This document shows positions 1 through 9,700 of a stretch of DNA of 64,000 nt, one piece after another. The translations under genes and the position numbers were made by a program. A model generated the notes under the pieces. The model did not search any database. It worked only from the letters and a program-made list of their open reading frames with translations, and was not told where the DNA came from. Origin of the DNA: Deltaproteobacteria bacterium (GTDB lineage: Bacteria; Myxococcota_A; UBA9160; UBA6930); NCBI GenBank assembly GCA_029261795.1, contig JAJDAP010000003.1, forward strand, positions 1 to 64,000, in the 5' to 3' direction. The first letter of the stretch is position 1. The number at the start of each line of letters is the position of its first letter.

Positions 1-297
1 TGTCTTCAGCACCACATGGTGATACCGGTCCTTCAGGACCGGTCCAGAGCGTGCGAATACCCGATTCACCGCACGCGCGAGGCGCGCACCCAACGACTTC
101 ATCCCACGCCCGAGGGCGTCTGAATCCTTCGCTTCCACCAATAGATGGACGTGGCAGGGAAACCGGGAAGCCAGTCCCTTCCGGCGGAGATGCGGGATGC
201 CGGACCCCGTCTGCGGCTTTCGGCCGGCACCGGGCCGCTTCCCGCCCCACCCGGAGTGTCGCAGTTCGAGCTGAAGTCCGGATGTCTTACGCCGCAT
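1..297 (-). pseudogene. REP-associated Y1 (HUH) transposase remnant, cut by the window edge
   Basis: Read leftwards from ATG at 297, 99 codons stay open to the edge of the window. The N-terminal part has GGKRPGAGRK and IPHLRRKGLASRFPCHV, and the C-terminal part has HLLVEAKDSDALGRGMKSL, RLARAVNRVF and LKDRYHHVVLKT. These are hallmarks of the TnpA_REP/RAYT family of IS200-like Y1 transposases. In intact members a stretch of roughly 40 residues lies between the 'RFPxHV' strand and the 'NHLHLLVEA' HUH motif. Here FPCHV runs straight into HLLVEA, so that stretch is gone in frame and the HUH pair is incomplete. The protein is therefore probably inactive. The rest of the gene lies outside the window. 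Confidence 0.72.
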
Positions 298-642
298 GTA
301 GTTGATTACAGCGATATTTGACTAACAATTTACAACAATCGACATCGCACCCCGAAACATCGCTCGAGTCGCCCCACGCCCGCCGGCACCCTCGACCATG
401 ACCGGGTTGACCTGGCAGCGAGCGCGACCACTCCCTCAACAGCGTCCTGTCGCAAGTGCGACGCTGACCTCCTCGACGCCTCTGCCGGAACGAACGCACG
501 GTGGGCCGTGCAGAGCCTCCCTAGCGACGGGTGCGCTTGTCTCGCGCCGGACACTTGCGCCGCAGCTCCGATCGTGAAATTATGTACCTGATTGTAAATT
601 TGAATGTAACAGTACATAATTCCCAAACGGATCGGACAAGCC
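298..642. other. Intergenic region of about 345 bp
   Basis: No convincing gene on either strand. The part nearest the transposase remnant (about 300-345) and the last 70 bases before the next gene are clearly A+T-richer than the middle. The only structure I can support is the inverted repeat and promoter-like sequence at 578-621, listed separately. Confidence 0.5.
578..621 (+). promoter_or_regulatory. Inverted-repeat operator overlapping a sigma-70-like promoter
   Basis: AATTATGTAC at 578-587 and GTACATAATT at 612-621 are perfect 10-bp inverted copies with centres 34 bp apart. Between and over them, TTGTAA (592-597) and CATAAT (615-620) are 17 bp apart and could be the -35 and -10 elements for the gene starting at 643. 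The right half-site covers the -10, so a bound dimer would be expected to repress. The regulator is not identifiable from the window. Confidence 0.5.
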
Positions 643-1320
643 ATGCAGCCCTTCATCCCGACCGAACGAACCCAGGTCCGCCGCCTTCCCGAGCGCGCTC
701 GCTATGACCGGGAGACGGTCCATGCCATCCTCGACGAGGGCTTGATCGCGCACATCGGTTTCGTTTCCGGCGACCAGCCGTTCGTGATCCCGACCACCTA
801 CGTGCGTGTCGACGACGTTCTCTATCTGCATGGCTCGCCCGCCAGTCGGATGCTTCGCACCCTCGAGAAATCCGTCTCGGTCTGTGCAACGGTGACGCTG
901 CTGGACGGATTGGTACTGGCACGCTCGGCATTCCACCACTCGATGAACTACCGCTCGGTGGTCGTTCTCGGCGATGCCCGAGAGGTCGATGACTCGGCGG
1001 AGAAGCTGCGCGTCTTCGATGCCCTGGTCGAGCACATCGTACCGGGACGCTCCGCTGATGCGCGGCCTGCCAATGATTTCGAGTTGCAGTTCACAAAGTT
1101 GCTGGCTCTGCCCCTGAACGAGGCCTCGGTCAAATTGCGCAGCGGGCCCCCCAACGACGATGCGGAAGATATGTCGCATCCCGCCTGGGCCGGTGTCATC
1201 CCGCTTTCGCTTCGCGCGAGCGCTCCGATCGGCGATGGACTGGGCGCCAGCACGCTGGCGGCGCCCCCGTACGCCACGGGCTACGCTCGCTCGCCGGATG
1301 CGGGTGGCGAGGGCCCCTAG
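643..1320 (+). CDS. Pyridoxamine 5'-phosphate oxidase-like flavin-binding protein
   Basis: 225 residues. The first 170 match the FMN-binding split-barrel of the Pyridox_ox_2/NimA-like group: RARYDRETVHAILDEGL at 20-36, HIGFVSGDQPFVIPTTYVR, LYLHGSPASRMLR and SVCATVTLLDGLVLARSAFHHSMNYRSVVVLG. Members bind FMN or haem and are poorly characterised; some reduce nitro compounds. The last 50 residues are low-complexity and not recognised. It has its own promoter-like sequence with an inverted-repeat operator at 578-621, so it is probably regulated. The ATG at 643 has no strong Shine-Dalgarno. The phosphoesterase follows about 40 bp downstream and could be cotranscribed. Confidence 0.8.
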   Translation: MQPFIPTERTQVRRLPERARYDRETVHAILDEGLIAHIGFVSGDQPFVIPTTYVRVDDVLYLHGSPASRMLRTLEKSVSVCATVTLLDGLVLARSAFHHSMNYRSVVVLGDAREVDDSAEKLRVFDALVEHIVPGRSADARPANDFELQFTKLLALPLNEASVKLRSGPPNDDAEDMSHPAWAGVIPLSLRASAPIGDGLGASTLAAPPYATGYARSPDAGGEGP

Positions 1321-1359
1321 CACTTTGTGGGTTCGGGAAGTCGAGGGTTCGAGAGTTCG

Positions 1360-1845
1360 ATGCGCATCGGCGTGGTCAGCGATACCCACAACCATCTGGG
1401 AAATGTCGAGCGCATCGTCGAGTTGCTCAACGCTGCCGGTGTCGAACGCGTGGTCCATACCGGCGACATCACCCAGGCGAAGACCCTTGACGTGCTCTCG
1501 CGGCTGGAGATGCCGCTAGTGGGGGTTTACGGCAACAACGATCTAGAGCGAGATGCCCTCGAACAGGCTGCAGCCGCCCTCTCGATCGAACTCGTCGACC
1601 CACCATTGCGCCTGCAGTGGGCCGGGCGCGAACTCACCGTGCTACATGACCCGAAGGATATCGACGCCACGCTGTTGTCCGAATGCGCATTCGTGTTGCA
1701 TGGACACAACCACCTTCACGTCCACGAGAAGCGCGATGATTGTTGGGTCTTCAATCCGGGCGAGTGTGCTGGCATGATGCCCGGGCTGAATGCCATCGGC
1801 GTGCTCGACCTCGAGACCGAACTCGTCGAGCGAATTCGATTCTGA
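1360..1845 (+). CDS. YfcE/MJ0936-type metallophosphoesterase
   Basis: 161 residues from the ATG at 1360. A GTG at 1327 would add 11 residues of no recognisable content before MRIGVVSDTHNH, which is the usual start of this family. Metal-binding motifs are complete: GVVSDTHNH (Asp, His), HTGDIT (Asp), YGNND (Asn, Asp), FVLHGHNHLHVH (His) and FNPGEC. The family consists of small cytoplasmic phosphodiesterases using a two-metal centre; the physiological substrate is usually unknown. It lies between the flavin protein and egtD in the same direction. The enzyme class is secure, the role is not. Confidence 0.85.
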   Translation: MRIGVVSDTHNHLGNVERIVELLNAAGVERVVHTGDITQAKTLDVLSRLEMPLVGVYGNNDLERDALEQAAAALSIELVDPPLRLQWAGRELTVLHDPKDIDATLLSECAFVLHGHNHLHVHEKRDDCWVFNPGECAGMMPGLNAIGVLDLETELVERIRF

Positions 1846-1884
1846 CCTCCCCTGAAGTCCCGAACGTTCCGATCCGAAAGGAAG

Positions 1885-2856
1885 ATGATGGCCTCGACCG
1901 CGACGCTGGAGCTGAACGACGAAGAGCACGATGAGGCTTTCTTGTCCGAGGCGATCTCGGGCCTGCAGAACGAACGCAAGGAACTTCCTTGCAAGTACTT
2001 CTATGATGAACGGGGATCACAGCTCTTTGATCGTATCTGCGAATTGCCCGAGTACTACCCGACCCGAACGGAACGTTCGATCATGCAGGAACGGGTCGAC
2101 GAGATGGCGATCGCCATCGGCCCGGATGCGCTGCTGATCGAGTACGGGAGCGGGAGCAGCCTCAAGACACGATTGCTGCTCGACGTTCTGGACTCTCCGG
2201 CCGCATACGTACCGGTGGACATCTCTCGCGATCACCTGCTGAAATCCTCCGAAGCACTCGCCCAGGACTATCTCGGGCTCGAAGTGCTGCCGGTCTGCGC
2301 CGATTTCACCCAGCCCTTCGGAATTCCTGCGACCCGCGTCGAGCCACGGCGGCGCGTCGTCTACTTCCCCGGTTCGACCATCGGGAACTTCACCCGAGAC
2401 CGGGCCACGGCCCTGCTCGAGGGCGTTGCTGAAACTTGCGGACCGGGCGGCGCGCTGTTGATCGGGGTCGACCTCAAGAAGGATCGGCAGACCCTGGAGC
2501 GAGCCTACGACGACAGTCAGGGCGTCACGGCGGCCTTCAACCGCAACGTGCTGGTGCGCATGAACCGCGAGCTCGATGCAGACTTCGAGATCGATCGTTT
2601 CCAACACCGCGCGGTGTGGATCGAAGACGCCGGCCGCGTGGAGATGCATCTCGTCAGTGAGGTCGAACAGACGGTCGAGATCGACGGGGAAGCGATTCAC
2701 TTCGCCGAGGGCGAGCACATCTGCACCGAACACTCCCACAAGTACACCCTCGACGCCTTTGCCGAGATGGGAGAGAACGCCGGGCTCCGGGTCTCCCAGG
2801 TCTGGTCGGATGCGCGACGGCGCTTCAGTGTCCAACTCCTCGAGGTCGCCCCGTAG
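1885..2856 (+). CDS. egtD: L-histidine N(alpha)-methyltransferase EgtD
   Basis: 323 residues, the normal EgtD length. The enzyme trimethylates the histidine alpha-amino group with S-adenosylmethionine to make hercynine, the first step of ergothioneine synthesis. Visible features are KYFYDERGSQLFDRICELPEYYPTRTE at about 37-63, typical of the family, the SAM-binding EYGSGSSLKTR around 86-96, and YFPGSTIGNF. An AAGGAAG Shine-Dalgarno precedes the ATG at 1885; a second ATG follows immediately. No egtB, egtC or egtE is present in the window. The next gene, a gamma-glutamylcyclotransferase, starts 4 bp after the stop, which suggests cotranscription and perhaps a linked role. Confidence 0.92.
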   Translation: MMASTATLELNDEEHDEAFLSEAISGLQNERKELPCKYFYDERGSQLFDRICELPEYYPTRTERSIMQERVDEMAIAIGPDALLIEYGSGSSLKTRLLLDVLDSPAAYVPVDISRDHLLKSSEALAQDYLGLEVLPVCADFTQPFGIPATRVEPRRRVVYFPGSTIGNFTRDRATALLEGVAETCGPGGALLIGVDLKKDRQTLERAYDDSQGVTAAFNRNVLVRMNRELDADFEIDRFQHRAVWIEDAGRVEMHLVSEVEQTVEIDGEAIHFAEGEHICTEHSHKYTLDAFAEMGENAGLRVSQVWSDARRRFSVQLLEVAP

Positions 2857-2860
2857 CGCG

Positions 2861-3310
2861 ATGTTGCTCTATTTCGCCTATGGCTCGAACCTGAAGGCGG
2901 AACGCCTGCGGAGCCGGGTTGGCGAGTTCGGGACGCGCGGAATTGCCAGGCTTGCGGATCATCAGCTCTGCTTCGCGAAGCGCGGCAAGGATGGATCGGG
3001 GAAGGCGTGCTTCGAAGCCGCCCGCGGCGATCACGTGTGGGGTGTCCTGTATGCCCTCGACCACGTTCAGCTCAGCGCCCTCGATGCGTTCGAACTCGGC
3101 TATTCACGCGTCACCGTGCGCCTCGAACATGTCGACGGAACCAGCGTCGACGCGGTCACCTATCGCGCCGAACAGCGAACCGACGAGCCGGTCCCCTTCG
3201 CCTGGTACAAGGCCCTGCTGGTCGAGGGCGCCCGGGAGCACGGTCTGCCGCAGGATTGGCAGAGGCGCCTCGAAGCGATCAGCAGCAAGGAAGACCCGCG
3301 ACCGCGTTGA
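2861..3310 (+). CDS. Gamma-glutamylcyclotransferase (AIG2-like)
   Basis: 149 residues. The N-terminal MLLYFAYGSNLKAERLRSR carries the substrate-binding YGSNL loop, and LSALDAFELGYSRVTVRL carries the glutamate that acts as general acid/base in this fold. WGVLYALD and PFAWYKALLVEGAREHGLP are also typical. The family releases 5-oxoproline from gamma-glutamyl groups. The ATG lies 4 bp after the egtD stop, so translation is probably coupled. In classical ergothioneine synthesis EgtC removes a gamma-glutamyl group by hydrolysis. Substitution of that step by this enzyme is an inference from position only. Confidence 0.8.
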   Translation: MLLYFAYGSNLKAERLRSRVGEFGTRGIARLADHQLCFAKRGKDGSGKACFEAARGDHVWGVLYALDHVQLSALDAFELGYSRVTVRLEHVDGTSVDAVTYRAEQRTDEPVPFAWYKALLVEGAREHGLPQDWQRRLEAISSKEDPRPR

Positions 3311-3340
3311 CGGCCTACAATGCGCGCCGGCGGAGGCTGC

Positions 3341-4900
3341 ATGAGTTGGAATGACGAGATCGAGGGTATCGCCGAGCGGCGGAAGCTCGGGCAGGCGATG
3401 GGCGGCGCGGATGCCGTCGCCAAACAACACGAGAAAGGCCGTCTGACGATTCGCGAGCGCATTGCGGCGCTGGCCGACACCGAGAGTTTCGAGGAACAGG
3501 GCCCCCTGGCCGGCTACGGCGAGACCGACGCGGACGGTCGGCTCACGGACTTCACGCCAGCCAACTACGTGCTCGGGATCGGCAGGGTCGACGGTCGACC
3601 CTGCGTGATGGGCGGCGAGGATTTCACCCAGCGAGGCGGCTCCCCGTCCCCGGCCGGACTACGCAAAAGCGTGTATGCCGAGACCCTGGCCGTGAAGTAC
3701 CGCCTGCCCCTCGTGCGGTTCCTCGAAGGCGGTGGTGGCAGCGTGACCGGGAGTGGCGGCAAGCGGGCGCCGCGGCCGATGGGCGACCCCGTCTACGCGG
3801 CACCGCGCTTCCGTTCGTTCGTCGAAGCCATGGCCCAGGCGCCGGTCGCCTCCGCTGCACTGGGTGCCGTGGCGGGCTTTCCGGCCGCTCGACTCGTGGC
3901 CTCCCACTTCTCGGTGATGACGAAGCACACGGCCCAGATCCTGATCGGCGGTCCGGCGCTCGTCGAACGTGCCATGGGCGAGAAGCTCAGCAAGGACGAA
4001 CTGGGTGGCGCGAAGATCCACAGCCGAAGCGGCGTAGTCGACAACGTCGCCGAGGACGAGGCCGACGCCTTCGATCAGATTCGCCGTTTTCTCTCGTACA
4101 TGCCCACCAATGTCTGGGAGCTGCCGCCGCGCATCGAATGCGACGACCCGGCCGAGCGGAGTGCAGACGCCTTGCGCGAGATCATTCCCCACGATCGCCG
4201 CAAGATCTACGACGGACGAAAACTGATCCGGCACGTCGTCGATGAGGATTCCTTCTTCGAGATGACCCGCGCCTTCGGACGTTCGCAGATCACCGGACTT
4301 GCGCGGATCGCAGGGCAGCCGGTGGGCATCTGGGCCAACGACACGCGTTACTACGCTGGCGCCATGACGGCGGATGGCGCCCAGAAGGTGCGCCGCTTCG
4401 TGGATCTCTGCGACACCTTCCACCTGCCGATCATCGCCTTCGTCGACGAGCCGGGCTTCATGATCGGCTCCGAGTCCGAGAAGGCCGCCACGATCCGCTA
4501 CGGCGCCGCCGCGATCTTTGCCGTGCAGCAGGCGCAGGTCCCGATGGCATCGGTGATCGTGCGCAAAGCCTACGGCGTCGCAGCCGCCGCCCACTTCGGG
4601 CCGGAAGGCCATGTACTGGCCTGGCCCTCTGCCGAGGGCGGCGCACTGCCCCTCGAGGGCGGAGTCGCCGTGGCCTTCCGCCGCGAACTCGAGGCGGCCG
4701 AAGATCCCGCCGCGTTGCGGGCCGAACTCGAGGCCAAGCTTGCGTCCGGGCGTTCGCCCTACGCGCGTGCCGAAGCCTTCGGTGTCCACGACCTGATCGA
4801 TCCCGCCCAGACACGGCCGGCCCTGGCGCGTTGGCTGCGCTTCTCGACCCCGCTCCTTCAGGAGCAGATCGGGCCCAAGCGCTATTCGATCCGCCCGTAG
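3341..4900 (+). CDS. Acyl-CoA carboxylase carboxyltransferase (beta) subunit
   Basis: 519 residues, standard for the carboxyltransferase subunit of propionyl-/acetyl-/methylcrotonyl-CoA carboxylases. The N-terminal MGGADAVAKQHEKGRLTIRERIAAL is the family signature. The two crotonase-like halves are visible as RFLEGGGGSVTGSGG and, in the C half, IAFVDEPGFMIGSESEKAATIRYGAA with KAYGVAAAAHFGPEGHVLAWPSAEGGALP. It transfers CO2 from biotin to an acyl-CoA. I chose the ATG at 3341 because GGAGG (3332-3336) precedes it; the ATG at 3320 lacks a site. A TACAAT hexamer at 3316-3321 could be a -10. No biotin carboxylase gene is adjacent, so the acyl substrate cannot be told. Confidence 0.9.
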   Translation: MSWNDEIEGIAERRKLGQAMGGADAVAKQHEKGRLTIRERIAALADTESFEEQGPLAGYGETDADGRLTDFTPANYVLGIGRVDGRPCVMGGEDFTQRGGSPSPAGLRKSVYAETLAVKYRLPLVRFLEGGGGSVTGSGGKRAPRPMGDPVYAAPRFRSFVEAMAQAPVASAALGAVAGFPAARLVASHFSVMTKHTAQILIGGPALVERAMGEKLSKDELGGAKIHSRSGVVDNVAEDEADAFDQIRRFLSYMPTNVWELPPRIECDDPAERSADALREIIPHDRRKIYDGRKLIRHVVDEDSFFEMTRAFGRSQITGLARIAGQPVGIWANDTRYYAGAMTADGAQKVRRFVDLCDTFHLPIIAFVDEPGFMIGSESEKAATIRYGAAAIFAVQQAQVPMASVIVRKAYGVAAAAHFGPEGHVLAWPSAEGGALPLEGGVAVAFRRELEAAEDPAALRAELEAKLASGRSPYARAEAFGVHDLIDPAQTRPALARWLRFSTPLLQEQIGPKRYSIRP

Positions 4901-4909
4901 CGCCCTCGC

Positions 4910-6652
4910 CTAACGATCGGTGGCTTCGGCTTCAGGCTGCGTCGGCGCTTCGGGTTCGACGTCAGCGGCATCGGAATCTGCGACCATCTCGGCGAGGAAC
5001 GCGTCTTCGGCCGCCTCGGCGCGTTTCGCGGGTCGTACCTTCGGCGCATCCGTCATCGGTGCGACGGCAGGAGTCGGTGCAGCGGGCGGGATCGGCACGA
5101 CGGGCGCCACGAGCTCGGGCAACACCGAGACATCCTCGGCCGCTGCGGCCGGCAGACTATCCGGAACCGCAACAGGGGCAGGGGCAGAAGCCGCCGCCGC
5201 GTCGGGCGGCGCCGAGTCTTCGGTCTCGGCGGATGCCTCGAGCGGAACCGACTCGGCAACCCGATCCGGGTCCGAGTCCCCGGCCAGGTCTGCCACAATG
5301 GGCGTCTGCCCGGGCTCGCGGTACTCGCCATCGCGAATCGAGAAGTGGGCGATGGTGCCCACGCTATCGGACCTCGAGAGGCCGGCCTCGGCCAAGGCGG
5401 CGAACGCATCGGCGCCGAATCCGAGCCGGCCCGTCAAATCTCCTCGCGCGTCGATCTTGATCTCGCCCACCAACGCGTCGAGGGGCGCTAGCGGGTTGCC
5501 TGCGGCCGGGTGCTCGGGATCCACCCGGAGTTGGCCCTCGACCAGGAGCGTGCCCGTCGGCGAGCCGATCTCTGCCCGGAACGGGTCGATCGTCAGGCCC
5601 GGCGTCAACCAGGGATAGATGAACTCGAAGCCGTGCGAGGTTGCTTCGTCCACTTCGGTGAGCGCCGTGCGGTGGGTTGTCCCGGGCAGCGCTTCCGGCG
5701 GGTCCCGAAAGCGTAGTTCCAACTTTGCCGAGTCCGTAGCGACGCCTCGAAGCGTTCCGCCGGCGAGACGAATGTCCAGCGACCGGTTCGTCTCGTCGAG
5801 CTCGCGCGTGGCTCGATAGTCGATGCGAAGATCGCTCGCAGCCCAGCCGTCTCCGGCCTCGGCTGCGTGTGTCGGCGGGTCGCTCTCATCCTCGATGGCC
5901 GGGGTCCACTCGACATCCCGCCAGCGCTGATGCACGTCGCCGGTAAAGCTGCCCGTGCCATCGCTGGCTCCTTGGATCTCGAAGTCGAAGCCCGCCACGG
6001 CGAGGTGGCCGGTTTCGCCGCGCCAGTCGAAGCCCGCCCCGGTGAGATGTCCGTCGAGCGTTCCGTCGGCCGTCCGGACGAGTAGCCCATCGAGACCGCG
6101 CCACTCGGCGGTCCACGGTGTCTCGACCGACGTGCTCGAGAGATCCGTCGCTTCCCAGACGACACTCGTCTGATGGGCCCCGCTCAACCTCACATCACTC
6201 ATGAAGGTCACCGGCGGAACCTCGCCCAACGCGGCCGCAAGATCCGAAGCGGTCTCCTGATCGAGCGTCAATGCGCTCACCGCCAACGCCACGATCGGCT
6301 CACCGATCGCGCCGTCCATCAGCCAATTCCAACCGACGTCCGGTCCGTGTGACAGTTCCACGTTGAGCCGGAGCCCGAAACGCGCGCGGGCATCTTCGAG
6401 ACCGGCGAGATGGAGCTGGCGCTGCAGCCATTCGCCGGGAACGCCGGCCACCTCGATGTGAATCTCGGCCTGCGAGGCCATCAGTCCGCGATCGAAGTGA
6501 TCCGAATAGACGGTGACCGTCTCCATTCGTTGGAGCCCTTGCACGATCTCGCCATGCAGGCGGGCCGCCTGGTTCGCGGCGATGTAGGAAACGCCAGCCG
6601 CTGCGGCGGCAACGACCAATGCAATCCCGAGGAGTCCGCAGACCTTTCGCAT
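4910..6652 (-). CDS. DUF945 (YdgA-like) envelope protein
   Basis: 580 residues. One N-terminal hydrophobic segment (residues 5-27, VCGLLGIALVVAAAAAGVSYIAA) acts as anchor or signal. The bulk resembles the DUF945/YdgA family, with repeated beta-rich segments such as VYSDHFDRGLMASQAEIHIEV, LSHGPDVGWNWLMDG and FEFIYPWLTPGLTIDPFRAEIG. The final 130 residues are a Pro/Ala/Glu/Asp-rich tail with no fold that I recognise. Family members are bacterial envelope proteins without a settled function. It lies 90 bp beyond the helicase-nuclease pair and converges on the carboxylase gene, 9 bp away. Confidence 0.75.
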   Translation of the reverse strand: MRKVCGLLGIALVVAAAAAGVSYIAANQAARLHGEIVQGLQRMETVTVYSDHFDRGLMASQAEIHIEVAGVPGEWLQRQLHLAGLEDARARFGLRLNVELSHGPDVGWNWLMDGAIGEPIVALAVSALTLDQETASDLAAALGEVPPVTFMSDVRLSGAHQTSVVWEATDLSSTSVETPWTAEWRGLDGLLVRTADGTLDGHLTGAGFDWRGETGHLAVAGFDFEIQGASDGTGSFTGDVHQRWRDVEWTPAIEDESDPPTHAAEAGDGWAASDLRIDYRATRELDETNRSLDIRLAGGTLRGVATDSAKLELRFRDPPEALPGTTHRTALTEVDEATSHGFEFIYPWLTPGLTIDPFRAEIGSPTGTLLVEGQLRVDPEHPAAGNPLAPLDALVGEIKIDARGDLTGRLGFGADAFAALAEAGLSRSDSVGTIAHFSIRDGEYREPGQTPIVADLAGDSDPDRVAESVPLEASAETEDSAPPDAAAASAPAPVAVPDSLPAAAAEDVSVLPELVAPVVPIPPAAPTPAVAPMTDAPKVRPAKRAEAAEDAFLAEMVADSDAADVEPEAPTQPEAEATDR

Positions 6653-6742
6653 CCTGATTGATTCGGCGACTCGGGGTACGCACTTGACGGCGTAAGGGGC
6701 CGGTTCCGGCTTGAAAAGCCCCGACTTCGCGCGTGATCAACG

Positions 6743-9700
6743 TCACACCGAATCGAGGGGATTCCCCTTCGCATCTACGACGAGACCGGCCTGAAGGAAC
6801 CAGAGCTCGAAGCGAGGTGCCTCGTCGAGCGCGAGCGCGCCCTGGAGCGCTCGCACATAGGCTGCACCCTGGGCGCCGTATCCCTGGGCCTGTTCTCGGA
6901 GCGCGTCGCCCTCGACCGCGTCGGTCTTGTAATCGACCACCACGAAACGGCCATCGGGCTCCCGATAGACCAGGTCGATGGTGCCGGAGACGAAACCGAC
7001 CGGCGCAGCGGCGCTGACTTCGGGTTCCACCAGGACCGGAAGCTCTCGGGCGACCACACGCTCGGCCAGTGCGGCGAGTCTTGGCGCCAGCGGGCCCTGG
7101 GCGAAGCACTGCCAGATGGCCAGGGCGCGTTCGGCGACCGCCTCGCGATCCTGCGGGAGGGCGGTCCGGCTCGACCAGCCGGCGACGGCCGCTTCCGTGC
7201 TGCCCGCGACACCCTCCTCGAGGAGACCATGCACTACGGTTCCCGCCGCCATCGCGATGCGCCGAGCGCGCTCCCCTTCGAGGCTCTCGGCTTCGGCCGG
7301 ACGATTCGGCTCGAGCACCTCGTGACCGAGTTCGGAAGCCCGGGCAGCAAAACTCCGTGCGGCGCGCAGCTCGGCTTGCTGACTGCGTTCATTCCACTGC
7401 GCGGATTCCTCCGCCAGGTCCGCTGCGTCGGCCGCCGGCACGCCGTCACTCTCACGAGAAGCCTCGTCGACGTCGGCTTCGAAGATCCATCGCCAGCGCG
7501 CCCCGTCCTCGTCCAGATATTCCAGGGCGCCGCCGGCCAGCGCCGCGGGGCCGGCCGGATCTCCGGCGCGGGCCTCGAGGAGTGCATTCTGACTGGCCGC
7601 CAGGGGCTTCTTGCCGGGGCTGAGGCCCGAAATCACCAGCCGCTCCTTGGCGCGCGTGAGCGCGACATAGAGCAAGCGAACCCGCTCGGCTTCTTCCAAG
7701 GCCGCACGCTGCTCGCGGTGACGCCAATGGCCTAACGAAGGTAGATTGCAGAGCACCCATTCCGAATCGGCGCCGCGTCCGAACACGGCGGTCTCCTTCT
7801 CACCCGGTCGACCGCCGACCGCCTTTCCCGCTTGCATCAAGTAGACGTGCCGGAAATCCAGCCCCTTGGCGCGGTGGATGGTCATGATCTGAACCGCGTC
7901 CGTCGCGATCGTCTGGGCGCGCCCCTCGCGGTGCTCGCGATCGACCGAGCCCGAACGTCGCAACCACGCCGCCACCGCCGCGGGCGAACCGCCGGTGCGT
8001 TCGAGTGCATCCACCAGGTCCCGAAAGAACCGATCGAGGTGGAGGGCGCGATGCCGACCCATATAGCGCGCAGCCTCGGTGGCCTCGGGGAGTAGCGTCG
8101 CGCGCAACCCCTCGACGAAGCGGTCCGGCGTTCCGTCGCGCGCCTCCCGTCGGAGCGGCGCAACGGCCTTTGCGAACGCACGGAGCGTTAGGGGCCAATC
8201 CGAAAGTTCCGCGATGCCCGGAATCTGACGCGGCACCCGCTCCGCTGCCTTCGCGACGGCCGCTTCGAGAGCATCGAGAGAATCGGGCTCAGCGGCGCCC
8301 AGTTCGGCCAGCCGCTCCGGGACACCCTGCTGCCAGAGCGGCGCGAGCGCAGCGTCGGGAACCCCCACGACGGAAGACCGCAAACAGGCCACCAGGGCGA
8401 CATGATCGTTCGGGTCGAGAATCGTGCGAACCAGGGCCGTGGCATCGATGATTTCTCGCCGCTGGTAGAACTCTGTCTCCCGCTCCGCAACGAACGGAAC
8501 TCCCGCGCGACGTAGGGCACTCACGATCGGTTCGAGGCTGGTGATCGTCCGCACCAACACACCGACCTCGCCCAGCGGGAGCCCCGCTTCATCGCGGAGC
8601 CTCACGAGGTCCGCAGCAACCGCTGCGCCTTCGATTTCCTGGGCGTCGCCGACGGCGGCGGGCGGTTTCAGTGCGTCATCTGTGCCAACGCGACCCGGCG
8701 CCCAGTACTCGACGGGCCGCCAGCTCCCCTGCGCGAAACCAGCAGCGCGACTCGAGACCGGCGAAGCTTCGAGGGCCTGGAATTCCGGCTGCAAGCCGGG
8801 AGTCGGCGTCATGACGGGTGCCACCACTCGCTCGACCTCGTCGAGAATCGCGGGCACCGAGCGAAAGTTCTGGACCAGCGGGAGCACTTCGCCGGCCTTT
8901 CCGATGCGCGTCTTGAAATCCTCGAAGGCGCGCAGGTCCGCGTTCCGCCAGCCGTAGATCGACTGTTTCGGATCTCCGACGACGAATAACGTCGGGCCCT
9001 TGGCCGGACCCGGGCGAAACACCAACGCCGAGAGAATCTCGCATTGCAGCAGGTCGGTGTCCTGGAATTCGTCCACCATGAGCTGATCGATCTCGGCGCG
9101 AACCTGCCCCGCCACCCCTGGGTGATCCACCAACAGGTCCCGGGCGCCGCGTAGCAGGTCGCCGTAGGTCAGCACGCCGCGCGCACGCAATCGCTCCCCG
9201 GCCGTCGCGAGAAGCGTTCGCAGCACCTCGTGCACGGCTTCGAGCGCACTGAAGCGGACCTTGCCTAGCCCCTGGACCAACGGAAGCGCGGAAGTGGCGG
9301 CGGCCACCACGACGCTCTCCTCCATCCCCGCCTTCACTTCGGTCGGGCCGATGTCACCGCTGCTCCATTTGCGAAGGCGACCGATCAGCTCCTTGATCTC
9401 GTCGGGGTCGAGCAGCGCATCGAGTTGGTCAGATGTGATGCGCGAAGTGCCGAACTGCGCGACCGCCTTCCGAATACCCTCGACGACCGGAATCATGGCC
9501 TTGGTCCTGCTGTTCTTCGCCTTGATCGCGGCCCCGGGCAGGATCGCCTGATGCAAGGCACCGAGACGCGCCTCCACGTCGGCTGCGAAGCCTTCGATCC
9601 GCCGGGCGGCGAGCGGGGATTCCGCCAAATCCTCGGCGCGAACCCCATCGCTGAGAAGTCGCCTCACCGCCTCTTCGAGATCGCCGGGCCCCAGTGCGGC

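Noticed and set aside
330..656. A 108-codon minus-strand frame as a possible divergent regulator gene.
   Set aside because: No helix-turn-helix or other recognisable content, and it runs through the promoter and start of the gene at 643.
3316..3321. TACAAT before the carboxyltransferase gene as another leaderless -10.
   Set aside because: It lies 19 nt before the chosen ATG, which has GGAGG, so it would be an ordinary leadered promoter at best.
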